Positions 45,747 to 55,312 of a stretch of 64,000 bases of DNA are shown here, piece by piece. Both the position numbers and the translations under genes were made by a program. The stretch spans positions 24,922-88,921 of the forward strand of contig NZ_JAAVUY010000024.1 in assembly GCF_018449695.1 (NCBI RefSeq), written 5' to 3'. The stretch's first letter is position 1, and each line of letters starts with the position of its first letter. Source of the stretch: Bradyrhizobium sp. dw_411. GTDB lineage: Bacteria > Pseudomonadota > Alphaproteobacteria > Rhizobiales > Xanthobacteraceae. A model generated the notes under the pieces. It saw nothing but the letters and a program-made list of their open reading frames with translations, made no database searches and was not told the origin of the DNA.

Positions 45747-46730
45747 ATGTCTGATCAGACAATATTGGTCACAGGTGCAGCGGGATTCATCGGCTTTCAC
45801 GTCGCCCGTGCGCTATTGGAACAGGGCCACCGGATCGTCGGGCTGGATAGTGTTAACAATTATTACGATCCGGCCTTGAAACAGTCGCGGTTGAACCTGC
45901 TGCGCAAAAATACCCGGTTTGATTTCGTGCAGGCCGATCTGGCGGACCGTCCGTCGATTGCCGAATTATTTGCCAAACATCGGTTTGCGGTGGTGATTCA
46001 CCTCGCGGCGCAAGCCGGGGTGCGCTACTCGATTGATCATCCCCACGCCTATGTCGACGCCAATCTCGAAGGTTTCGTCAATGTGCTGGAAGGATGCCGG
46101 CGCAACGAATGCCGTCATCTGATTTATGCGTCGTCATCTTCCGTTTACGGCGCCAACACCAAACTGCCATTTTCGGTCGACGACAAGACCGATCGTCCGA
46201 TCAGCCTTTACGCCGCCACAAAAAAAGCCAACGAAGTGATGGCCCATTCCTACAGCCATCTCTACCGTCTTCCGGTCACGGGTTTGCGGTTCTTCACTAT
46301 CTACGGACCATGGGGACGCCCCGATATGGCGATCTTCATGTTTACGAAAGCGATTATGGAAGGCAGACCGATCAAGCTCTTCAATCATGGCAAGATGCGC
46401 CGCGACTTTACTTATATCGATGACGTCACTCGCGTCGTCTCGCGTCTTGCCGATCACGTTCCCGGCGATGACGGAAAGGTCGCGCCGGCGCGTGTCTATA
46501 ATGTGGGCAACCATCATCCGGAAGAGGTGACGCATGTCGTCTCAGTTCTGGAGAAGGAGTTGGGCCGTGCGGCGGTAAAGGATATGCTGCCGATGCAGCC
46601 AGGGGACGTCACGGAAACTTTCGCCGATGTCGAAGATTTGATGCGCGACTTCGGTTTCTCGCCGGCGACCTCGATCGAGGACGGCATTCATCATTTTGTC
46701 GCCTGGTATCGCGACCATTACAAGGTGTGA
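45747..46730 (+). CDS. lpsL: UDP-glucuronate 4-epimerase
   Basis: A 327-residue SDR: ILVTGAAGFIGFHVARALL, the family marker SVNNYYDPALKQSRL, SSSSVYGANTKLPFS, YAATKKANE (Y-x3-K) and FTIYGPWGRPDMA. It converts UDP-glucuronate to UDP-galacturonate, used in rhizobial core LPS. ATG 45747; upstream codons are not gene-like. It is 7 bp ahead of manC, so the two form an operon. Confidence 0.9.
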   Translation: MSDQTILVTGAAGFIGFHVARALLEQGHRIVGLDSVNNYYDPALKQSRLNLLRKNTRFDFVQADLADRPSIAELFAKHRFAVVIHLAAQAGVRYSIDHPHAYVDANLEGFVNVLEGCRRNECRHLIYASSSSVYGANTKLPFSVDDKTDRPISLYAATKKANEVMAHSYSHLYRLPVTGLRFFTIYGPWGRPDMAIFMFTKAIMEGRPIKLFNHGKMRRDFTYIDDVTRVVSRLADHVPGDDGKVAPARVYNVGNHHPEEVTHVVSVLEKELGRAAVKDMLPMQPGDVTETFADVEDLMRDFGFSPATSIEDGIHHFVAWYRDHYKV

Positions 46731-46737
46731 GGCACGG

Positions 46738-48150
46738 ATGGACCGAAGAATTGTTCCACTGATCATGTGCGGCGGCGCCGGAACGCGGTTGTGGCCTGCC
46801 TCGCGCGAGGTCCGTCCGAAACAGTTCCTGCCTCTGTTCGGTACCCGTTCGACATTTCAGGACACCATCCTGCGGGTGTCGGATGCGGCGTTGTTCGAGC
46901 GCCCGATCGTCATCACCAACACCGCCTATCGTTTCATGGTGCTGGAGCAATTGGCCGAGATCGGTGTAGAGGCCGACGTGCTGCTGGAGCCGATGCGGCG
47001 GGATTCCGGCCCGGCGATCGCGGCCGGTGCGGTTTTTGCGCAGATGCGCAGCAATGAGGCGGTGGTGCTGGCGCTCGCCGCCGATCACGTCGTTCGCGAT
47101 ACCCAGGCGTTTGTCGCAGCCTGCCGCGAGGGATTGGTTGCGGCGGATGCTGGCAGGATCGTCACCTTCGGCGTGGCGCCGGAGCGCGCCGCGACCGAAT
47201 ACGGCTACATCAATCCGGGCGAGGTGGTTTCCGGAAAAGTCCAGGCCGTCCAGAAATTCGTCGAGAAGCCGGATGCGGCCAAGGCCGCCGAATACGTCAA
47301 GGCCGGCTATCTCTGGAATAGCGGCAACTTCATGTTCCGCGCCTCCGTGCTGCTCGATGAATATCGCAACGTCGATGCCGAGAGCGTGCAGGCGGTCAGC
47401 GATGCCGTCACCAAAGCGGGACGCGATCTCGGATTCGTGACGCTGGACGCGGATTCGTTCGGATCGGCCAAGGCGATCTCGATCGACTACGCCGTAATGG
47501 AAAAAACATCGCGCGCCGCGGTGGTGCCGGTGGCGTGCGGCTGGTCTGATGTCGGCTCATGGCACGCGGTGTGGGAATTGTCCGACAAGGACGAACAGGG
47601 CAATGCCGCGCAAGGGCGCGCCGTGTTCGAGGATTCCCGCAACTGCAACGTCTCTTCCGAGAGCGTGCTGGTCGCGCTGGAAGGCGTCGACGATCTCGTG
47701 GTGGTGGCGACGCAGGACGCCGTGCTGGTGTCGCGCCAGAAGGATGCCAACGGACTCAAGCGGCTGGTCGCGAAGCTCAAGGCCGTAGCGCCGAAAGTGA
47801 CCGAGGAGCATCTGAAGATGCATCGGCCCTGGGGCACCTATCAATCGGTCGACATGGGTGAGCGTCACCAGGTCAAGCGCATCGTGGTGAAGCCCGGCGG
47901 GCGGCTGTCGCTGCAGAAACATCACCACCGCTCCGAGCACTGGATCGTGGTGCGCGGCGCCGCGCGGGTCACGGTCAACGAACTCGTCAAGACGGTGCAT
48001 GAGAACGAATCGATCTACATCCCGATCGGCTCCGTTCACCGGCTGGAGAACCCCGGCAAGATCCAGCTCGAATTGATCGAGGTCCAGACCGGGAGCTATC
48101 TCGGCGAGGACGACATCATCCGCATCGAGGATGATTATCAGCGCTCATAG
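46738..48150 (+). CDS. manC: Mannose-1-phosphate guanylyltransferase / mannose-6-phosphate isomerase
   Basis: A 470-residue bifunctional type II enzyme: IMCGGAGTRLWPASREVRPK (GMP pyrophosphorylase site), FVEKPDAAKAAEYV, and a C-terminal cupin isomerase domain GGRLSLQKHHHRSEHW. It makes GDP-mannose for core and O-antigen mannosyl transfer. Second gene of the lpsL-manC operon. Confidence 0.93.
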   Translation: MDRRIVPLIMCGGAGTRLWPASREVRPKQFLPLFGTRSTFQDTILRVSDAALFERPIVITNTAYRFMVLEQLAEIGVEADVLLEPMRRDSGPAIAAGAVFAQMRSNEAVVLALAADHVVRDTQAFVAACREGLVAADAGRIVTFGVAPERAATEYGYINPGEVVSGKVQAVQKFVEKPDAAKAAEYVKAGYLWNSGNFMFRASVLLDEYRNVDAESVQAVSDAVTKAGRDLGFVTLDADSFGSAKAISIDYAVMEKTSRAAVVPVACGWSDVGSWHAVWELSDKDEQGNAAQGRAVFEDSRNCNVSSESVLVALEGVDDLVVVATQDAVLVSRQKDANGLKRLVAKLKAVAPKVTEEHLKMHRPWGTYQSVDMGERHQVKRIVVKPGGRLSLQKHHHRSEHWIVVRGAARVTVNELVKTVHENESIYIPIGSVHRLENPGKIQLELIEVQTGSYLGEDDIIRIEDDYQRS

Positions 48151-48152
48151 AG

Positions 48153-48255
48153 AGCGTTTTCGAGCGAAGTGGATACCGGTTCGCGTAAAGAAAACGCGTC
48201 AAAACAAAAGACTGGAGCCCGAATTCTGATTTAATCAGAATCGATAAGGCTCCAG
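48153..48255. repeat. Dispersed repeat copy 2 with attached nested hairpin
   Basis: Copy 2 of the AGCGTTTTCGAGCGAAG repeat (48153-48210) is followed at once by a nested palindrome: CTGGAGCC (48212-48219) with GGCTCCAG (48248-48255), and inside it ATTCTGATT with AATCAGAAT. It follows the manC stop by 3 bp and may serve as its transcript end. The rest of the gap to 48480 holds a promoter region and nothing else I can name. Confidence 0.75.
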
Positions 48256-48480
48256 CCGGTTCCGATTGCGCGGCTGGCGGCACAGATTCGCCGGCTGCCA
48301 AACCACGTAATTTAACGTATTTCGATATTTCCTGCCCTGGACCGGGCGTGTAATTCTTTGAATCAAAACGTGTTTGGGGATGTCCTCCCTTCATTCGCCA
48401 CATCTGTGGCGACGTGCTAGGAGAACCACGGCGCAGGGGCTGTGGGGTCGTGGCGCCTGATAATTCTGGGGTTGCATTCA

Positions 48481-49497
48481 ATGGTTTCCAAAGGTTCCGC
48501 ATCCGGTGTGAAAGCCGATACCAAACGTGCGCTTCGCATCGGGGTCATCGGCGCCGGCATCATGGGTAGCAATCATGCCCGCGTGCTGGCCGGAATGCCC
48601 GATACGACGCTGGTCGGGATCGTCGATCCGCTGCCCGAACATCGGGCGCGGGCGACTGAGCTCGCCGGTTGCCGCGCCTTCGCCAGCCTCGATGAACTGA
48701 TCGCGGAAGGCATCGACGCCGTCACCATCGCCGCCCCGACGCATCTGCATCACGAGATCGCGCTGAAATGCATCGCGCACAATATCCATGTGCTGGTCGA
48801 AAAGCCGATCGCGTCTTCGGTTGAGGAGGGCCAGGAAATCGTCGCGGCCGCCGAGCGCGCCGGCGTGACCCTGATGGTCGGCCATGTCGAGCGCTTCAAC
48901 CCGGCCGTGGCCGCGGTCAAGCAGGCGATCTCGGGCGAGGACATTCTGTCGATCGCGATTACGCGGGTCGGACCGTTCCCGCCGCGGATGTCGAATGTCG
49001 GCGTGGTGATCGATCTTGCCGTACACGACATCGACCTGATCCGCTGGTTTACCGAGTCCGACATCGTCGAAGTGCAGCCGCAGCTCTCAAGTGCTGTCGC
49101 CGAGCGCGAGGATATCGCGCTGCTGCAGTTCCGCACCGCGTCGGGCGTGCTCGCCCACATCAACACCAACTGGCTGACGCCGTTCAAGGCGCGCAACGTC
49201 ACGGTCGCGACGCGCGGCAAATATGTGATGGGCGATCTGCTCACGCGTCAGGTCACCGAATGTTTCGGCTTCAAGCCGGACGGCAGCTATTCGATGCGCC
49301 ATCTGCCGGTCGGCCATGACGAACCGCTGCGCGCCGAATTGATCGCGTTCCTCAAAGCGGTGCGCAGCGAAAGCGCGCCTGCGGTGACCGGCGCCGAGGG
49401 CGTCGCCAGCCTCGAAATCGCGATCCGCTGCCTCGAGACGCCCGCCAAGCCTGCTGTCGCCGCGGCGCGCAAGGGACCGCGGCGTGTCGTTGGCTGA
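48481..49497 (+). CDS. Gfo/Idh/MocA-family sugar dehydrogenase, WbpB/WlbA-like
   Basis: A 338-residue NAD-dependent oxidoreductase: IGVIGAGIMGSNHARVLAGM, VLVEKPIASSVEEG (EKP motif) and VGHVERFNPAV. Directly followed by a DegT-type aminotransferase, the order of WbpB-WbpE: 3-oxidation of a UDP-N-acetyl-hexuronate or UDP-GlcNAc, then 3-amination. ATG 48481. The GHVERFNP stretch is typical of the WlbA/MviM-like branch. Confidence 0.83.
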   Translation: MVSKGSASGVKADTKRALRIGVIGAGIMGSNHARVLAGMPDTTLVGIVDPLPEHRARATELAGCRAFASLDELIAEGIDAVTIAAPTHLHHEIALKCIAHNIHVLVEKPIASSVEEGQEIVAAAERAGVTLMVGHVERFNPAVAAVKQAISGEDILSIAITRVGPFPPRMSNVGVVIDLAVHDIDLIRWFTESDIVEVQPQLSSAVAEREDIALLQFRTASGVLAHINTNWLTPFKARNVTVATRGKYVMGDLLTRQVTECFGFKPDGSYSMRHLPVGHDEPLRAELIAFLKAVRSESAPAVTGAEGVASLEIAIRCLETPAKPAVAAARKGPRRVVG

Positions 49498-49512
49498 AGC
49501 GATCACGCAGGG

Positions 49513-50697
49513 ATGTCCGACTCTCCTTCTACGAAACAAGGCTCCATGAACCAGCACATGCGTCCAGAACCCGTTCCCTTCATCGACATCGCCGCGCAGC
49601 GCCGCCGGCTCGGCACGGCCGTAGACGAAGCGGTGTCCCGCGTACTTACGCATTGCCTGTTCATCAACGGCCCGGAAGTGACGCAACTCGAGGCCGCGCT
49701 CGCAGCCTTCACGGGCGCCAAGCATGTCGTGACCTGCGCCAGCGGCACCGATGCGCTGCTGATGGTGCTGATGGCCAAAGAGGTCGGCCCCGGCGACGCG
49801 GTATTCTGTCCGTCGTTTACATTCTGTGCGACCGGCGAGGCCGTGGCGCTGACCGGCGCGACTCCCGTGTTCGTCGATGTCGATGAGGCGACCTTCAACA
49901 TGGACGTGGAATCGCTCAAGCGCGGCATCGCGACTGCGAAGCGATTAGGTCTCAAGCCGAAGGGCGTGATCCCGGTCGATCTGTTCGGGCAGAGCGCCGA
50001 CCATGATGCCATCAGTGCGGTCGCCGAGGCCGAGGGCCTGTTCGTGCTGGATGACGCGGCGCAGGCGTTTGGCGCTAGCTACAAGGGCCGCCGTCTCGGC
50101 ACCTTCGGCCACGTCACCGCGACCAGCTTCTTCCCGGCCAAGCCGCTGGGTTGCTTCGGCGACGGCGGCGCGATCCTGACCGACGATGCGGAACTGGCCG
50201 AAACGCTACGCAGCATCCGTGTGCACGGCCAGGGATCGGACAAATACGACAATGTCCGCCTCGGGCTGACAGGACGGCTCGACACCATGCAAGCCGCGAT
50301 CTTGATCGAGAAACTCAGGATATTCGAGGACGAGATCGCGGCGCGAAACGTGGTCGCGCAGCGCTATGCGCAGGGCCTCGGCAATGTAGTGACCGTGCCT
50401 CATGTCGCCAGCGGTATGATTTCGGTGTGGGCGCAATACACCATCCGGCTGCCGAAGGGCGTTGACCGAAATGAGTTCGCCGCGGCGCTGAAGGCGCAGG
50501 GCATTCCGACCGCGATCTATTATCCGAAATCGATGCACCAGCAGACCGCCTATCGGGATTACCCGATTGCCGATGGCGGCGTGCCGGTCTGCGAAGCGCT
50601 GTCGGACGATGTGATCAGCCTGCCGATGCACGCCTATCTCGATGAACAGACGCAGGAGCGGATCATCAAGGCTGTGCGTGGCGCACTTTCTTCCTGA
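49513..50697 (+). CDS. DegT/DnrJ/EryC1 aminotransferase, WbpE-like
   Basis: A 394-residue PLP enzyme. FIDIAAQRRRLG at the N-terminus, CASGTDALLMVLMA, and TSFFPAKPLGCFGDGG with the PLP lysine K210. It transaminates a 3-keto or 4-keto nucleotide sugar, probably the product of the preceding dehydrogenase (15 bp gap). ATG 49513 or later in-frame ATGs at 49546/49558. The acetyltransferase (WbpD type) that would complete a diacetamido sugar is not here. Confidence 0.87.
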   Translation: MSDSPSTKQGSMNQHMRPEPVPFIDIAAQRRRLGTAVDEAVSRVLTHCLFINGPEVTQLEAALAAFTGAKHVVTCASGTDALLMVLMAKEVGPGDAVFCPSFTFCATGEAVALTGATPVFVDVDEATFNMDVESLKRGIATAKRLGLKPKGVIPVDLFGQSADHDAISAVAEAEGLFVLDDAAQAFGASYKGRRLGTFGHVTATSFFPAKPLGCFGDGGAILTDDAELAETLRSIRVHGQGSDKYDNVRLGLTGRLDTMQAAILIEKLRIFEDEIAARNVVAQRYAQGLGNVVTVPHVASGMISVWAQYTIRLPKGVDRNEFAAALKAQGIPTAIYYPKSMHQQTAYRDYPIADGGVPVCEALSDDVISLPMHAYLDEQTQERIIKAVRGALSS

Positions 50698-50741
50698 TTT
50701 CGCCGTTTTTTAAAAAGCACTAATGCGCTAGAAGCGGGCGC

Positions 50742-52271
50742 ATGCTCGGTCGTATCTTCACCGTCGGCGGCTATACGCTCCTTTCGCGGCTGACCGGCTT
50801 TGCCCGCGACATTATGCTGGCGGCGATCCTGGGCGCCGGGCCGGTGGCCGACGCGTTTTTCGTGGCGCTGCGGCTGCCCAACCACTTCCGTGCTATCTTC
50901 GCCGAGGGCGCCTTTAACGCGGCGTTCGTGCCGGCCTATGCGCATGTCCATGGCGGGCGCGGCGAAGCCTCGGCGAAACTGTTCGCCGATCGCATCTTCA
51001 CGCTGCTGTTCGTCTCGCAATTGGTGCTGCTGGTGCTGGCATGGTTCTTCATGCCGCAAGCCATGAGCATCCTCGCGCCCGGCTTCACCGAGGATGCCGA
51101 GCAGCGGCGGCTTGCGATCGATCTGACGCGGATCACCTTTCCTTATCTGCTCTTGATCACGCTGGTGACGTTGTATGGCGGCATGCTCAACGTGATGCAT
51201 CGCTTTGCGAGCGCGGCAGCCGCGTCGATCTTTCTCAACATCTCGATGATGGCGACGCTGGCGCTGGCGGTATTCTTTCCGACGCCCGGCCATGCCGCGG
51301 CGTGGGGCGTGTTGATCTCGGGTTTCCTGCAATATTTCCTGCTCGCCGGCGATCTCGCCACCCACGGCGGATTGCCACGCTTTGCGCCCTTGAAGCTCGA
51401 TGAGGATGTCCGCGCCTTCTTCCGCGCGCTCGGGCCCGCCACGCTGGGATCGATGGGCACCCAGGTCGCGCTATTTGCCGACACCATTATCGCGACGTTT
51501 CTTCCCGCCGGCGCGCTGTCGGCGCTGTATTATGCCGACCGGCTCAATCAATTGCCGATCGGCGTCATTGGCATTGCGATCGGCACGGTGCTGCTGCCGG
51601 AAATGTCGCGGCGGCTGACCTCGGAAGATCATGCCGGCGCGATGGCCTCGCAACGCCGCGCGTTCGATTTTACGTTGTTGTTTTCGGTGCCGTTCGTGGC
51701 CGCGTTCCTGATCGTGCCTGATGTGATCATGCGCGCGATGTTCGCGCGCGGCGCATTCACCAAAGGCGACGCTGCGGCCGCCGGTGCGACGCTGGCGGCC
51801 TATGCGATCGGCCTCATTCCATTTGTGCTGATCCGCAGCGCAGTCGCGACATTTTATGCCCGCAAGGATACCGCGACGCCGGTGAAGGCGGCGCTGTCAG
51901 GTGTCGCCGTCAACGTCGCGCTGAAAATCGCATTGATCGGCTCATTGGCGCAGGTCGGCCTCGCGCTGGCGACCGCGGTCGGAGCCTGGATCAATCTGTT
52001 GCTGGTGCTCGGCTTTGCGGTGCGACGGGGTTTTCTCGAATTCGATCGCGCGTGGATCAAGTCACTGGCGAAATTTGCTGTGGCCGGTGTCGTGCTCGGA
52101 GTGGCGCTGTGGCTCGCCGCAAGGTTTGCGGCGTCGTATTTGTCCACGCTGAGCACAGGGCGCGACGAGATCGCGTTTGTATGGCTGATCGTTGTCGGCG
52201 CGGTCGTCTATGCCGCCTCAATATTGCTGCTGTTCGGCAGAGGCTGGTTGCGAACGCTGGTGCGGGGATAA
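50742..52271 (+). CDS. murJ: Lipid II flippase
   Basis: A 509-residue inner-membrane protein with about fourteen helices. RLTGFARDIMLAAILGAGPV, DAFFVALRLPNHFRAIFAEG and AFNAAFVPAY are MurJ/MviN hallmarks. It flips lipid II for peptidoglycan synthesis. 44 bp after the aminotransferase. Its last nine codons and stop recur in imperfect form at 55313-55342. Confidence 0.92.
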   Translation: MLGRIFTVGGYTLLSRLTGFARDIMLAAILGAGPVADAFFVALRLPNHFRAIFAEGAFNAAFVPAYAHVHGGRGEASAKLFADRIFTLLFVSQLVLLVLAWFFMPQAMSILAPGFTEDAEQRRLAIDLTRITFPYLLLITLVTLYGGMLNVMHRFASAAAASIFLNISMMATLALAVFFPTPGHAAAWGVLISGFLQYFLLAGDLATHGGLPRFAPLKLDEDVRAFFRALGPATLGSMGTQVALFADTIIATFLPAGALSALYYADRLNQLPIGVIGIAIGTVLLPEMSRRLTSEDHAGAMASQRRAFDFTLLFSVPFVAAFLIVPDVIMRAMFARGAFTKGDAAAAGATLAAYAIGLIPFVLIRSAVATFYARKDTATPVKAALSGVAVNVALKIALIGSLAQVGLALATAVGAWINLLLVLGFAVRRGFLEFDRAWIKSLAKFAVAGVVLGVALWLAARFAASYLSTLSTGRDEIAFVWLIVVGAVVYAASILLLFGRGWLRTLVRG

Positions 52272-52301
52272 GGAGCGTTCTCATAAACGCTTGATGTCCG
52301 A
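52242..52301 (+). repeat. Direct repeat A: murJ 3' end and flank
   Basis: 60 bp beginning at the GGCTGG codons of murJ. It matches 55313-55372 without gaps at about 48 of 60 positions. The two copies bound a 3-kb segment. After this copy, the gap to 52557 holds a small palindrome (ATGTCCGA...TCGGACAT) and no gene. Confidence 0.7.
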
Positions 52302-52557
52302 CTTCGGGAGCAGATCGGACATGCACTTGGTGGACCAAAACTTCCGTCTATGATCCATCTCGGTCGTCGGGCGCGGTTCGCAAGTGAGGCGGATGGAGCA
52401 CCGTTTTCGGTGACTATGCCCGTTCGCAGGGTGTTAGGCTTCGGCGCACATGACAATTTTGGGGTACATACAACGGCGCCCGTTCATCGCGCTTTCCGGC
52501 CGCTGTCGTGTTAGTGAACTGCAAAGCTAAAATGGGTCGACTAAAGGACCAAGCTCC

Positions 52558-53667
52558 CTAACCAGGAGGAAGGTTCGCTTTCGCAACAACCACTGAAAGC
52601 CATCCGCCTGGTGCCGCAGGTGGTCCATTGAAGTTTATTGTCTGGCAGTTATCCGCACCAAGACGAACCGTCTGTATGTTTCTAGCTCGTTTATCATACA
52701 GCTGGACGATGCGTCCGTTGCAGCCTCCATCAACCCTGACAAGGGCCCACCGGCTGCTGGCGTCCGATAAACCAATGCCTTTTGCTACCTGCGGCAAAAC
52801 ATCTTGCCCCCAGTTGATGTAGGTGCAATTGTAAAATAGCGTCGGAAAAAACACTTGATCAAAGAAGCGGTCTCTGAAGGCAATGGTTCGCGAGTTACAA
52901 TCACCATGCACATTGTTGATTAATGCAAACCTATCTTTGTCGAACTCCCCCGTAAGCGCCAAAGAGATTGCGGGCGGCGTGTTCACTGAGCCATGATCAC
53001 AGTAGTCTACACCTGGACCGCCGCCGGGATAATCTCCGCTAGGGTCGCAGTAATAAGGATTGTTTGCAAACTTGGTCCGAAGAACGAGCTTCCCCTGATA
53101 TGCAACGACGTCCATCGCTTCGACATGAGCACCCTCATATACTTTTGTGGTCTCACCGCCGCCGCCAAGATTTAGTCCGTTGCAGCTTTTGTAGATTGCG
53201 CTGTTAAAGGCAGTGATTATGCAATCCCGGAAGATGACCATTGCGCGAACGAATGACCAATGAGCCTGGGGTACGTCCCAAGCGTTGAGGGTTCGGCCGC
53301 CACCTCGAAGGTTCTGACAATCTGGGCTCCAGTAGATACCGGTGTTGTAGATCGCCTCACATCCACCATGGAAAGGCATAACACGAACTAGCTGTGCTGG
53401 TTCTATCGGCTTCGGACAGCCGCCTATTCCAACTGAGCACAACAGTTTTTTGCCATCTCCGCCGTAACACTTGGAAGGCTCATTAACGCAGGTGTCCAAC
53501 GCCTGTCCCGCCCACCCTGCGGCGACACAGCCTGCATATCCTACTACGGTCGCTGCCGTAACCGCGCATCCCGCCATCACGGCTTCTTCCTTCTCGCCGG
53601 CGAACGAGTTGGAGAGGAATAACGTGACACCAAAGATTGAAAGGCAGGCTACCGCGAATTTACGCAT
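52558..53667 (-). CDS. Secreted cysteine-rich repeat protein, unknown
   Basis: A 369-residue protein with a clear leader (MRKFAVACLSIFGVTLFLSN, cut near SFAGE). The mature part has many cysteines and repeated motifs: GIYWSPDCQNLRGGG matches SAIYKSCNGLNLGGG about 50 residues on, and further Cys/Asn/Gly loops follow (INNVHGDCNSRTIAF, VRVDGGCNGRIVQLYD). This suggests a disulfide-linked beta-propeller or beta-repeat fold. ATG 53667 has GGAGG 6 nt upstream. The coding DNA is clearly more AT-rich than the neighbours, which points to transfer. I do not recognise a family. Confidence 0.7.
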   Translation of the reverse strand: MRKFAVACLSIFGVTLFLSNSFAGEKEEAVMAGCAVTAATVVGYAGCVAAGWAGQALDTCVNEPSKCYGGDGKKLLCSVGIGGCPKPIEPAQLVRVMPFHGGCEAIYNTGIYWSPDCQNLRGGGRTLNAWDVPQAHWSFVRAMVIFRDCIITAFNSAIYKSCNGLNLGGGGETTKVYEGAHVEAMDVVAYQGKLVLRTKFANNPYYCDPSGDYPGGGPGVDYCDHGSVNTPPAISLALTGEFDKDRFALINNVHGDCNSRTIAFRDRFFDQVFFPTLFYNCTYINWGQDVLPQVAKGIGLSDASSRWALVRVDGGCNGRIVQLYDKRARNIQTVRLGADNCQTINFNGPPAAPGGWLSVVVAKANLPPG

Positions 53668-53997
53668 TTGCACCCTCCATTCTTCTCACTAACTCTAGTT
53701 GCAATCGCTTCGTGCTACAAGTGAGCAGTGCTCTGTCGGAGAGCAATATGCTGCGCCTGCTCAGGTCCGCTCCTGGCACATCGCGTCATTTCGCTGCGCT
53801 GCAAAATTTGGTCGCCATGAAGGGCGCAACGGACATAGAGCAGGCCGCAAAACGATCACTCGCGATAGACGAGCCTTGCGTGCGGCGTCGATCGACTCCC
53901 GTCGACGATCGCGTGATTTTGCGCAGCGAGACCCGGATAGCCAGGGTAGCGCAAGCGTGATACCGCACTTGGCCACGGCTGCAATGCACATGGGGTC
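53668..53997. other. 330-bp gap before the MFS gene
   Basis: No convincing gene. The stretch around 53765-53835 has the look of a decayed intergenic repeat (TCGCTGCGCTGCAAAATTTG), and CTCCCGTCGACGATCGCG follows. It should contain the divergent promoters of the secreted protein and the MFS gene. Confidence 0.35.
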
Positions 53998-55293
53998 ATG
54001 ATGACAACGATGAATGGCGCCTTTCCCGTCCGGACGTTTTTTCGGGAAATCCGCGCGATCCCTGGCACGGTTTCCGGCCGGGTCGTCATCCTGGTGGCGC
54101 TTTGCTACTTGCTGAACATGATCGACCGCAACGTCGTCTCGGTCGCGGCGCCCGAGATCCAAAGGGAATTCGGCCTCACCAATACCCAACTCGGTCTGGC
54201 GTTCTCGGTGTTCGGCTTTCCCTATCTCCTGCAGGCGCCGGTCGGCTGGCTGTGCGACAAATGGGGAAGCCGGCTTGGACTGACCATATTCGGCTCGATC
54301 TGGTCGCTGGCGACCATCTTGTGCGGCCTGTCATCGAGTCTTGCCGGCTTGGTGGGCGCGCGCGCTTTGCTGGGGCTCGGCGAAGCCGCCCCGTTCCCGG
54401 CGATGACGCGCGTCATCGCCGATTGGACGCCGCCGACGCGCCGCAGCTTCACGCAGGGGCTCACACACAGCTTCGTCTCGATCGGCACCACCGTGACGCC
54501 GCCGCTGGTTGCCTGGCTGATGGGTTATGTGGGCTGGCGCGGTGCCTTCCTGATACTCGGCGGCATCAGCGCCGTCTGGGTGGTGGTATGGGCCTGGCGC
54601 TTCCGTGACGATCCGCGCGCCCACCCCGGGGTAACCAAAGAGGAACTGGCGCAGCTTGTTTTTACCCGCAAGACTGAGGCGAAGACGCCGTGGCGCCGCC
54701 TGATTCCGGCAATGCTGCCGCCGACGCTGGTTTACCTGTGCCTGAGTGCAACATTCTGGACGTTCTGGACCTGGCTGCCGACCTATTTCGCCAGGAGCTA
54801 TCACCTCGAGCTCAAGAGTTCGGCGATCTTCACCTTCGGGGTGCTGTTTGCCGGGGTGTTCGGCGACATCAGCGGCGGCTGGCTGAGCGACTATCTTTAC
54901 CGGCGCACCGGCAGTCTGCGGATCGGCCGCAACGCACTCATCGGCACGTCGCTGATCCTGGCCGCCGTTTGTATCGGCCCGGTATTGTTCATCCGCGAGG
55001 TCAATCTGGCTGCGGTGGCGCTGGCGGCCGGATTCTTCTTCATTCGCGCGGCGGTTTCGCCGACCTGGGCGGTCTGCACCGACATCGCGCCGGCCTGGGC
55101 AGGTTCGGCCGGCGGCATGCTCAATACCGGCTCCGCCATTTCGTCGATTTGCGCGCCGCTGGCCTTCGGCTTCATCGCCGACCTCACCGGCAATTATTCA
55201 ACGCCGTTCAGCGCGTCGCTGTGCCTGCTGCTGGTGGGTGCCGCGATGTGTCTGGTCATGCGGCCGGACCGTCAGATCAAGGACGCCGCCTGA
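53998..55293 (+). CDS. MFS transporter, ACS family
   Basis: A 431-residue twelve-helix carrier: NMIDRNVVSVAAPEIQREFG, GWLCDKWGSRLG (loop motif) and ARALLGLGEAAPFPAMTRV, typical of anion:cation symporters for hexuronates, galactarate or phthalates. A second ATG follows immediately at 54001. It lies inside the block bounded by the murJ-end repeats. No enzyme genes for its substrate are nearby. Confidence 0.85.
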   Translation: MMTTMNGAFPVRTFFREIRAIPGTVSGRVVILVALCYLLNMIDRNVVSVAAPEIQREFGLTNTQLGLAFSVFGFPYLLQAPVGWLCDKWGSRLGLTIFGSIWSLATILCGLSSSLAGLVGARALLGLGEAAPFPAMTRVIADWTPPTRRSFTQGLTHSFVSIGTTVTPPLVAWLMGYVGWRGAFLILGGISAVWVVVWAWRFRDDPRAHPGVTKEELAQLVFTRKTEAKTPWRRLIPAMLPPTLVYLCLSATFWTFWTWLPTYFARSYHLELKSSAIFTFGVLFAGVFGDISGGWLSDYLYRRTGSLRIGRNALIGTSLILAAVCIGPVLFIREVNLAAVALAAGFFFIRAAVSPTWAVCTDIAPAWAGSAGGMLNTGSAISSICAPLAFGFIADLTGNYSTPFSASLCLLLVGAAMCLVMRPDRQIKDAA

Positions 55294-55312
55294 CCGGTAC
55301 GTCGCACTGATC

